DNA of 5,060 nucleotides from the NCBI GenBank assembly GCA_018335765.1, contig JAGXRU010000022.1, positions 1-5,060 on the forward strand, in the 5' to 3' direction. The DNA comes from Alkaliphilus sp. Its GTDB lineage: Bacteria; Bacillota; Clostridia; Peptostreptococcales; Thermotaleaceae. Position numbers and translations under genes: made by a program. A model generated the notes under the pieces. It was not told the origin of the DNA. It made no database searches and saw only the letters and a list, made by a program, of their open reading frames with translations. This document shows, piece after piece, positions 1-4,441 of the stretch (within the stretch, counting starts at the first letter, position 1; every line of letters begins with the position of its first letter).

Positions 1-1
1 A

Positions 2-244
2 GCACCAAATTTACTAGAGCAAAACTTTAGTATAAATACCCCTAATACCGCTTGGGTGGGGGACATTACTTACCACTGGACAGAAGAAGGCTGGCTATAC
101 ACAGCCATTGTTAAAGACCTATGCACCAAAGATGTAGTAGGCTATGCCATGGGCGACAGAATAACTAAAGAGCTAGTTATAAAGGCGATGGAAATGGCTT
201 TAAAGCGCGAGAAGCCATCACCTGGATTAATATTTCATTCAGAT
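2..244 (+). pseudogene. IS3-family transposase (OrfB, DDE integrase core), 5' part of a split gene
   Basis: This reading frame is open from the window edge and encodes the first part of an IS3-family DDE transposase, which cuts and joins IS ends. The start codon lies outside the window. The 81 codons include the motif WVGDITY, with the first catalytic Asp at 62-64, and end in GLIFHSD, with the second catalytic Asp at 242-244. Intact relatives continue HSDRGSQY. Here the frame runs into foreign DNA and stops at 293-295 after 17 unrelated residues. The missing continuation begins in frame at 2178. Joining 244 to 2178 gives D-59 residues-D-35 residues-E, the family signature. The gene was therefore intact before the insertion and is now disrupted. 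The family call is firm; the exact IS is not identified. Confidence 0.9.
239..244 (+). repeat. TCAGAT direct repeat at left insertion border (partner at 2172-2177)
   Basis: TCAGAT occurs immediately before the left end of the recombinase element and again at 2172-2177, where the IS3 gene resumes. It encodes Ser-Asp of the conserved HSD motif. Only one copy belongs to the uninterrupted gene. It could be a 6-bp crossover (coupling) sequence, as used by several tyrosine-recombinase transposons, or a target duplication. Its reverse complement ATCTGA flanks the symmetric right end at 2144-2149. Confidence 0.7.
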
Positions 245-323
245 TATGCCGAAGAAAAAACTATGCCGAAGTTTTATATTAGCTATTGTAGTTGATTATG
301 ATATTACATTTTCTTCGGCATAG
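245..323. repeat. Left end of the recombinase element: three copies of CTATGCCGAAG
   Basis: The motif copies are TATGCCGAAG at 245-254 (plus), CTATGCCGAAG at 261-271 (plus) and its exact reverse complement at 313-323. Six A residues separate the first two copies, and 41 bp separate the second and third. The right end has the same spacing in mirror image. The arrangement suggests recombinase binding sites: a terminal core site and internal arm sites. The inverted pair 261-271/313-323 could also form a stem in transcripts leaving the recombinase operon, whose last reading frame stops at 333-335. Confidence 0.85.
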
Positions 324-332
324 TTTTTGCAG

Positions 333-539
333 TTAATCCAGAGAGTAAATGGCTTTTCTAGTTGCTTCGCGCTTCCATATTTTATCGGTATCTCCGAACT
401 TTGGAGCTGCTTTATTCATTGCTTCACTCATCATTTCAAGCGTTGCAAATGCATAAAAGCCGGAGGTGGTAGACATACTTTCGTGTCCTAACAATTGAAT
501 GATAAACGGTAATGGCACACCATTTTTATATAGATCCAT
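333..539 (-). pseudogene. Tyrosine recombinase, C-terminal remnant (third gene of the element)
   Basis: These 68 codons encode only the last part of a tyrosine recombinase catalytic domain. Visible are LLGHES with the conserved His at residue 19 and the nucleophilic Tyr at residue 29 (GFYAF), followed by a basic C-terminal tail. The catalytic Arg-1, Lys and HxxR motifs are missing. The frame begins abruptly at MDLYKNGV, which in full-length proteins follows the HxxRH helix, so this ATG is an internal codon and not a true start. An in-frame stop lies two codons upstream. The remnant abuts another truncated recombinase at 526-825. Either a deletion joined two neighbouring genes or one gene lost its middle with a frame change; the former is favoured because the two pieces resemble different recombinase subfamilies (inference from memory). 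It is not expected to be active. Confidence 0.75.
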
Positions 540-825
540 TATCTAATACATATGTGGTGTTATTGCCAACGCTTCTTAGGTAACGACCGAATTCGCTCAT
601 AGGAGGAACCCAACTTCTGTCATGAGTAATTGATTTACTAGCATGTTGAATAGCCCAACCTTCTGCAACTTCTTTTGTGAGAGAAATAAAGTTACCATGC
701 TCAAAGTTATATATATCAAGCTGACGAAGGTATACTTTAGCAGTTTTATATTCAATACCCAAAGCGTTCTTAAAGGATATGAAATCATCTAGACTTGGTG
801 CAAGATTACTTATAAATATGCTCAT
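526..825 (-). pseudogene. Tyrosine recombinase, N-terminal remnant (second gene of the element)
   Basis: This encodes about 99 residues, of which roughly 1-95 form the helical N-terminal core-binding (SAM-like) DNA-binding domain of a tyrosine recombinase. The whole catalytic domain is absent. The frame ends at a deletion junction near 535-550 and stops after a few out-of-frame residues. A full protein would be about 300 residues. The start at 823-825 is chosen because its ATG overlaps the stop of the upstream recombinase (ATGA, 822-825) and follows a GGAGGTG ribosome binding site around 829-835. A longer in-frame start at 867 has no such support. The four-base overlap indicates translational coupling with the first gene, as is usual in multi-recombinase elements. 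The product may still bind DNA but cannot catalyse recombination. Confidence 0.75.
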
Positions 826-2021
826 GGATTCACCTCCGTAGAGATGCCAACCATAGGAAGAACACATTCCTTAAGTCTAGATTCATCTGTTGTTATATAA
901 ATGTCAGTAGTATCAGTATTGGCATGACCAAGTATTGCTGCAATAATAGCTATTGAAACTTCGTTTTTTACCATTGTTGAGGCAGCATTATGACGAAGCA
1001 TATGCATCCCAAAGATGCGATTATTTTTGTTTATCCTTGCACGGCTGAAAACTCGTTCCACAACAGCATAACAGGATGCATGATCTGATAAAGAATCAAA
1101 TGGAGCCAATTGTCTTACAAATAAAAAATCATTATTAGTTTTTGGCCTTTCTTCAGAAAGGTAATTAGCTATAGCATTACCCACTAATGTAGTCAGTGGA
1201 AGACAAACGGTATTACCTGTTTTACTCTGCTTAAAGGAGATTGTTTCATTAATCCAATCAATATCAGAAAGCTTTAAATTGATTAAATCACAAGCTCTGA
1301 TTCCGGTTGATAATCCCAGTAAAATAATCGCAGCATCCCTGTGAGTAACATTACCTGATTCGATTGTATCCTTGATTTGTTGTTGCTCTTCATCAATTAG
1401 AGTAGATATGATTCTTTTGACTCTATAGGCATGAATACCTTCTATTGCAGCATAAAGATCATCACGATTAATGTGTTTAAAAAATAACCTTAGCCCACAA
1501 AGTACTGCACGTTTCCGACATTGTCTAATAGCTTTTAGGTATTCTATAACAATAATTAGCGATAGTTTATCGATTTTACAAATCTGAATCTCATTCAGAT
1601 ATTGAAGAAAGCAATAGAGCTCATACTCATAAAAATGCACAGTGTTTTCGTTTTCATACCTGATTCGCAAGAAAATACCATAATCATGATAAATAGTTTT
1701 GTGACTATCATTAGTAGGTTGTACTCTACCTCGTTTCAACGTGGTAAAATCAAAAGCTCCGGTATTGTAATACGAGTTTAGCAAGCGAACAAATCGACCT
1801 TGCGAGTGATATCTGTTCTTGCTTAACTTACCGGTTTTCGCACTGATTACATCGTCAGCATAGGTTTGACCCAAGTCAGGATTGTATTCTGTGATGCCTT
1901 TTTTTTCACAGAAGGCTTTAAACCGACGAATCACACCTTTGTAATTAAAGATGGTGTGCTCATGATACCCAACTTCAGCTAATGCATCCAATAATGCGTT
2001 GCAGATCATGTCAATGTTCAT
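822..2021 (-). CDS. Tyrosine recombinase / site-specific integrase (first gene of the element)
   Basis: This is a complete 399-residue tyrosine recombinase, which cuts and rejoins DNA through a 3'-phosphotyrosine intermediate and presumably mobilises the surrounding element. Residues about 1-95 form an N-terminal helical region, about 105-190 a core-binding SAM-like domain, and about 205-390 the catalytic domain. The catalytic set is complete: Arg242 (STGIRACDL), Lys267 (KQSKTGN), His340-x-x-Arg343-His344 (HMLRH), His366 (LGHAN) and the nucleophile Tyr375 (DIYI). The ATG at 2019-2021 has a strong AAAGGAGGT site at 2030-2038. That site is partly enclosed by a 10-bp hairpin (2023-2054), suggesting repression of read-through expression. 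The stop overlaps the next recombinase start by four bases. The extra N-terminal region makes it longer than a typical 300-residue XerC/D. The gene appears intact, although its partners are not. Confidence 0.93.
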   Translation of the reverse strand: MNIDMICNALLDALAEVGYHEHTIFNYKGVIRRFKAFCEKKGITEYNPDLGQTYADDVISAKTGKLSKNRYHSQGRFVRLLNSYYNTGAFDFTTLKRGRVQPTNDSHKTIYHDYGIFLRIRYENENTVHFYEYELYCFLQYLNEIQICKIDKLSLIIVIEYLKAIRQCRKRAVLCGLRLFFKHINRDDLYAAIEGIHAYRVKRIISTLIDEEQQQIKDTIESGNVTHRDAAIILLGLSTGIRACDLINLKLSDIDWINETISFKQSKTGNTVCLPLTTLVGNAIANYLSEERPKTNNDFLFVRQLAPFDSLSDHASCYAVVERVFSRARINKNNRIFGMHMLRHNAASTMVKNEVSIAIIAAILGHANTDTTDIYITTDESRLKECVLPMVGISTEVNP

Positions 2022-2022
2022 T

Positions 2023-2054
2023 TTGAAGTACCTCCTTTATATTTGGTACTTCAA
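2023..2054 (-). promoter_or_regulatory. Hairpin sequestering the recombinase ribosome binding site
   Basis: TTGAAGTACC (2023-2032) and GGTACTTCAA (2045-2054) form a perfect 10-bp inverted repeat with a 12-base loop. In minus-strand RNA the 3' arm contains the final GGT of the AAAGGAGGT ribosome binding site and the loop holds the rest; the ATG is two bases past the stem. The putative -10 box overlaps the outer edge, so a transcript from that promoter would start inside the 5' arm and could not form the stem. A transcript entering from outside could. This matches the logic known for IS10 and IS50 protection from outside transcription. The structure is read directly; the regulatory role is inferred. 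Confidence 0.65.
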
Positions 2055-2059
2055 TTATA
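2054..2059 (-). promoter_or_regulatory. Probable -10 box of the recombinase promoter
   Basis: A perfect TATAAT lies on the minus strand, upstream of the recombinase start. No good TTGACA is found 16-18 bp further up. The upstream region instead contains the inner copy of the element's end motif (2065-2075), so a recombinase bound there would cover the promoter and could autoregulate. The predicted RNA start is near 2047. Confidence 0.5.
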
Positions 2060-2064
2060 AAATA

Positions 2065-2143
2065 CTATGCCGAAGAAAATATATTACAGCCAATATCCAA
2101 GTGATCTCGGAAGACTATTCGGCATAGTTTTTTCTTCGGTATA
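2065..2143. repeat. Right end of the recombinase element: three copies of CTATGCCGAAG
   Basis: This is the mirror image of the left end. CTATGCCGAAG lies at 2065-2075 (plus), then after a 41-bp gap an inverted copy ending TTCGGCATAG at 2117-2127, then six T residues and an inverted variant CTTCGGTATA at 2134-2143. Spacings (6 and 41 bp) and total length (79 bp) are identical to the left end. The outermost copy differs from the left one by one base (GGTATA against GGCATA). The innermost copy lies next to the recombinase promoter. Confidence 0.85.
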
Positions 2144-2177
2144 ATCTGAGTTATGCTGAATTCGGTATAACTCAGAT
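2144..2177. repeat. 34-bp near-perfect palindrome at the right border of the insertion
   Basis: The segment folds on itself as 17 pairs with no loop: 15 are Watson-Crick, including 11 consecutive outer pairs (ATCTGAGTTAT with ATAACTCAGAT), and the other two are G-T wobbles. Its centre is GAATTC. Its two halves contain shortened copies of the element's end motif, TATGCTGAA (2152-2160) and TTCGGTATA (2161-2169). Its outer six bases are the ATCTGA and TCAGAT border sequences. It lies outside the symmetric element yet inside the interrupted transposase gene, so it arrived with, or was made by, the insertion. Confidence 0.8.
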
Positions 2178-2471
2178 AGAGGAAGTCAATATTGTTCAAA
2201 TGACTTCAAGAACCTGTTAAGAGTCAATCATATAAGACAAAGCATGAGCCGTAAAGGTAATCCCTATGATAATGCCTGTGCAGAAAATTTCTTTAGCTGC
2301 TTAAAGTGTGAATGTACCAATTTTTATTACTTCGAAACCAGAGAAGCTGCTAAACAGGCTATATTTGAATATATAGAAGTCTATTATAACCGCCAAAGGC
2401 GACATGCAGCCTTAGGTTGGATTACTCCTGTTACCTATAAAAAGATGTGGTACTCAAATCTTGCAGCATAA
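2178..2471 (+). pseudogene. IS3-family transposase (OrfB), 3' part of the split gene
   Basis: The transposase frame resumes at 2178 as RGSQYCSNDF, continues through the region around 2220-2250 (HIRQSMSRKGNPYDNACAEN) and ends at the TAA at 2469-2471. The catalytic Glu is encoded at 2283-2285. It is followed by an IS3-typical tail with the YNRQRRHAALG motif. The ATG at 2244 is an internal Met and not a natural start. With 2-244, this reconstitutes 178 residues of an uninterrupted protein, with 35 residues between the second Asp and the Glu. No stop or frameshift other than the insertion is present, so the insertion is probably fairly recent relative to decay. Confidence 0.9.
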
Positions 2472-2526
2472 CCATAGGTTTTGGAATGATTGCTTAATAA
2501 CAAAAGAACTTGAATTTCCTGTGATG

Positions 2527-2560
2527 TCAAGGGCGGCGTAGACGTTCACTATACCCTTGA
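2527..2560. repeat. Inverted repeat at the probable right end of the IS3 element
   Basis: TCAAGGG (2527-2533) and CCCTTGA (2554-2560) form an inverted repeat 56 bp after the transposase stop. IS3-family terminal repeats usually lie within about 100 bp of that stop. Reading inward from 2560 gives TCAAGGGTATAGTG, a plausible IS end, but the left end is outside the window, so the pair cannot be matched. It may alternatively be a simple hairpin. Confidence 0.4.
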
Positions 2561-2572
2561 GATTACTAGAAA

Positions 2573-2591
2573 TTTAAGTAGACTACTTAAA
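2573..2591. repeat. 19-bp perfect palindrome (9-1-9)
   Basis: TTTAAGTAG and CTACTTAAA are exact reverse complements separated by one A. The site lies just outside the inferred IS3 right end and just before the unidentified remnant at 2578-3007. It has the form of an operator for a dimeric regulator, but no regulator gene is adjacent. Chance in AT-rich DNA is possible. Confidence 0.45.
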
Positions 2592-3007
2592 GCAATATTC
2601 CAAAAAGGTAGATATTAGGAGCAAATCCGAGAAAACTTATTTAATCTTAAGATATGCTCACGAAACAGTGTCCAAGTCCAAAAAACCGAGAATGGCTCAG
2701 TTCCATTATTTAAAATATAGAAAAAATTACCAATCCCAATACAAGAGCCATATCGCTTAGTGAGGCTGGACACGGCGGACATAACAATCTATTTCGTTCC
2801 GATGCCAGCTTGGACTATATTGATGGAATTAATATTGAGTATCGTAAACTTTATGATCTTTATGAGAAAAATATCCCATACGAAGTCAAGATAGATTTTT
2901 ACTCAAAGATTGATCGGTTTTTAGCCCAAGATATCGATCGTGAATTGATGGATAAGATTCATATATTTTTTTTTGAGAACATAGGAGGCCTGAACCCACA
3001 AAAGTAA
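2578..3007 (+). pseudogene. Unrecognised frameshifted protein-coding remnant
   Basis: Two overlapping open frames suggest one degraded gene. The first runs from 2578 to a TAG at 2758-2760 and reads as a basic, lysine-rich segment (for example SKSEKTYLILRY and MAQFHYLKYRKNY). The second is open from 2714, becomes convincing at about SEAGHGGHNN, and ends at the TAA at 3005-3007. A one-base frameshift in the 2714-2757 overlap would join them into roughly 140 residues. The second part is acidic and hydrophilic (YEKNIPYEVKIDFYSKIDRF) and contains a 9-T run at 2966-2974. A TTG at 2810 could start the second part, but no clear ribosome binding site precedes it. I do not recognise the family and assign no function. 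It may be an ordinary gene fragment left by neighbouring insertions. Confidence 0.4.
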
Positions 3008-3093
3008 ATTATAAGGTTAATAATGGTTTCGAGTAGATAGTCTATAGATTGTTTTAAATGATCTTTCAAAGACATAATAAAGTAGGAGATAAG

Positions 3094-3630
3094 ATGTTAA
3101 CGTATAAAAAAATGACTATTAATCAGTGCGACAAAATAAGCGAAATGGATGCATCTCAGTATATTACTCGTGCTTGGCGTGAAGTTGAAGGGGAAAGAAC
3201 ATTGGTTACCATCGATTATTTAGATCCACAGTGGCCAAATGGGTATGAAGTACATCGTGATAATTTAAAGGCGACCATTCAATTAGAAGGTGAAGCTATA
3301 GGTGCATTTGATGAATCCAATCGCTTAATCGGATTCGTAACAGTAAATCGCATGAATTTTGGTGAGCAGACTACTTATGCACTTCTGGATCAACTTTTTA
3401 TTTCTCGTGAAAGCAGAGGCAATGGCATTGGAACAAAATTATTTGAGGAAGCGATAGAAATTGCTAAACGGTTTGAAGTTGAAAATTTATTTATCTGTGC
3501 GGGTTCTGCTGAGGAAACCATCGCATTTTATAGAGCGATGGGTTGTACAGAAGCCTGTGAGCGACATGAAGGTTTTTATAAAAGTGATCCCAGAGATTTG
3601 CAAATGACTTTTCTAATCAAAAAGTGTTGA
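3094..3630 (+). CDS. GNAT-family N-acetyltransferase
   Basis: This encodes a 178-residue cytoplasmic acetyltransferase of the GNAT fold, which transfers the acetyl group of acetyl-CoA to an amine. The substrate cannot be told. The acetyl-CoA-binding motif A is clear at about residues 97-113 (LDQLFISRESRGNGIG), with the R-x-x-G-x-G pyrophosphate loop RGNGIG at 108-113. Motif B follows at about 133-150 (CAGSAEETIAFYRAMG). The N-terminal half is longer and less conserved. The start at 3094 is chosen because AGGAG lies five bases upstream (3084-3088); the longer in-frame ATG at 3058 has no such site. The gene is intact and stands alone, with the unidentified remnant upstream and IS debris downstream. 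No convincing promoter or terminator is visible. Substrates of such proteins range from antibiotics to peptides, and resistance should not be assumed. Confidence 0.88.
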   Translation: MLTYKKMTINQCDKISEMDASQYITRAWREVEGERTLVTIDYLDPQWPNGYEVHRDNLKATIQLEGEAIGAFDESNRLIGFVTVNRMNFGEQTTYALLDQLFISRESRGNGIGTKLFEEAIEIAKRFEVENLFICAGSAEETIAFYRAMGCTEACERHEGFYKSDPRDLQMTFLIKKC

Positions 3631-3794
3631 GATAGTTGCAGATGAATCTCATTAGGAATTATAAAAATCACTGCTAAAAACGGAAGACACCTGGTGATAT
3701 GTCAAGATGAATCTGGAAAATAATTTTATTTTTTTCTTATGAACTCTTTTAAAAAGGGTATGCCAAATAAACCTATGTTCTGTATATTTAGTTT
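3631..3794. other. AT-rich intergenic region without a recognisable gene
   Basis: This stretch holds no usable reading frame. A T-rich run follows 3720, but no stable GC stem precedes it, so I do not call a terminator for the acetyltransferase gene. The imperfect repeat GATGAATCT occurs near 3642 and 3704. It probably includes decayed flanks of the insertions on its right. Confidence 0.5.
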
Positions 3795-3929
3795 TTAAAT
3801 AACTTTCGTCATCTCCTTTTTATTAGTGTAAAGTCGGTTGTCGCGTAGCAGGGCGAAAATCAACTTGACAAGTTTTCTTGAAGTCAGTCCGAGTGCTGTT
3901 TTGTGCTTAAAGCGAATTGCTTCATCAGA
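3795..3929 (-). pseudogene. IS110-like transposase, C-terminal fragment
   Basis: About 44 in-frame codons ending at 3795 read EAIRFKHKTALGLTSRKLVK followed by LIFALLRDNRLYTNKKE. This resembles the end of IS110-family transposases, where a basic helix of the type KRALVLTARKLVRLVFALL is followed by a short tail. IS110 enzymes are normally around 300-430 residues, so most of the protein is absent. The frame stays open upstream to 4019, but beyond about 3930 it enters the next element and that sequence has no family resemblance. The fragment was apparently cut off by the Y1 element starting near 3938. Identification rests on a short motif. Confidence 0.45.
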
Positions 3930-3949
3930 GAAGCAAAGGGACAGGTACA
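3917..3949 (+). repeat. Hairpin and GGGACAGG box at the left edge of the Y1 transposase element
   Basis: TTGCTTC (3917-3923) and GAAGCAA (3930-3936) form a 7-bp stem with a 6-base loop. Directly after it comes GGGACAGGTACA (3938-3949). Y1 transposases recognise hairpins beside short guide sequences, and GGGACAGG-like boxes are, from memory, common beside REP-associated transposase genes of Firmicutes. No matching CCTGTCCC is seen downstream, consistent with loss of the right end. The hairpin may instead belong to the IS110-like fragment. Confidence 0.4.
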
Positions 3950-3988
3950 TTGTATGCGAGTTTTGGTAATGGTATAATGTGTTTGGAG
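3950..3988 (+). promoter_or_regulatory. Promoter and ribosome binding site of the Y1 transposase gene
   Basis: A perfect TATAAT at 3973-3978 is preceded 17 bp upstream by a weak TTGTAT (3950-3955). GGAG at 3985-3988 lies nine bases before the ATG at 3998. Because the transposase gene is truncated and runs into the next gene, this promoter could also transcribe the DUF3784 gene at 4426. Confidence 0.55.
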
Positions 3989-3997
3989 TGATATAAA

Positions 3998-4441
3998 ATG
4001 CCAATAATTGCAAGGACAAAAAGTGATATGGGGATATATCATATTATCTTACGAGGAATTAATAGGCAAAGTATATTTGATGAAGATGTTGATAGAGAAA
4101 GATTTATTGAAACAATGGTCAAATATAGGGAGAAATGTGCATATGGAGTACTTGGATACTGCCTTAGGGGTAATCATGTACATCTATTACTAAAAGAAGA
4201 AAAAGAAAACATATCACAAGCAATGAAAAGAATTATTTCTAGTTATGTATATTGGTATAACAGGAAATACGAGCGATGTGGACACTTATTTCAAGAAAGA
4301 TATAAAAGCGAGCCGGTGTCTAGTGATGCTTACTTATTAACAGTATTGAGGTGCATACATCAAAATCCATTAAAAGCCCAAATTATATCTGATCTATCAT
4401 CTTATATAAGACGAGGAGGTTCGCTATGTGGTTTTTCATAA
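3998..4441 (+). pseudogene. REP-associated Y1 transposase (RAYT/IS200-like), truncated and probably inactive
   Basis: This 147-codon frame encodes the catalytic domain of a Y1 (HUH) transposase of the REP-associated type, which acts on single-stranded DNA hairpins. It opens with the typical MPxIARxKSxxGIYHIxxRG start. The HUH metal-binding motif is GNHVHLL (His60 and His62), followed by YVYWYN and GHLFQERYKSEPV. In active relatives the nucleophilic Tyr precedes IxxNP; E. coli TnpA-REP has Tyr115 in DYIYINP. Here that position is Cys119 (LRCIHQNP), encoded by TGC at 4352-4354, one base from TAC. The usual C-terminal extension after about residue 137 is missing and replaced by ten unrelated residues overlapping the next gene. 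Full relatives are roughly 220-300 residues. Both defects argue for loss of activity, though binding to hairpins may persist. Confidence 0.85.

Larger units (their letters stand above)
245..2143. mobile_element. RIT-like tyrosine-recombinase transposon inserted in an IS3 transposase gene
   Basis: A 1,899-bp unit has mirror-symmetric 79-bp ends (245-323 and 2065-2143) and carries only tyrosine-recombinase genes on the minus strand: one complete and two truncated. It sits inside an IS3 transposase gene. The 32 bp at 239-270 match the reverse complement of 2118-2149 with one mismatch (G248). Known recombinase-in-trio (RIT) elements have three co-directional, closely packed tyrosine recombinases between inverted repeats. 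The gene content and packing here fit a deleted RIT, though a two-gene element cannot be excluded. A further 28 bp (2144-2171) separate the symmetric right end from resumption of the host gene, so total inserted DNA is about 1,927 bp plus a 6-bp repeat of TCAGAT. With two of three recombinases broken, it probably cannot move alone. Confidence 0.8.

Noticed and set aside
56..295. Stand-alone 79-codon gene starting at GTG 56
   Set aside because: The same frame is open upstream to the window edge with transposase sequence, and its last 17 codons are read from the inserted element.
245..323. Repeated CTATGCCGAAG as a CRISPR-like or tandem array
   Set aside because: There are only three copies per end, of mixed orientation and 11 bp long, mirrored at the other end, which fits transposon ends and not an array.
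597..788. 63-codon minus-strand open frame
   Set aside because: It lies inside the second recombinase remnant in another frame, has no ribosome binding site, and resembles no protein.
2077..2082. -35 box for the recombinase promoter
   Set aside because: The bases at the correct distance (ATATTT-like on the minus strand) do not resemble TTGACA, so only the -10 box is reported.
3049..3078. TTGTTT-18-CATAAT as a promoter of the GNAT gene
   Set aside because: RNA would start at about 3085, within the ribosome binding site, leaving no usable leader. The boxes are also weak.
3058..3093. Upstream ATG for the GNAT gene
   Set aside because: It has no ribosome binding site, and the extra 12 residues are absent from the GNAT core. 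The ATG at 3094 has AGGAG at good spacing.
3720..3740. Terminator after the GNAT gene
   Set aside because: There is a T-rich run but no GC-rich stem before it.
3930..4019. N-terminal extension of the IS110-like fragment on the minus strand
   Set aside because: It runs antisense through the Y1 promoter and start and shows no transposase-like residues, so it is a chance open frame.
4008..4193. 61-codon plus-strand open frame
   Set aside because: It is a shadow of the Y1 transposase, whose own frame shows family motifs.
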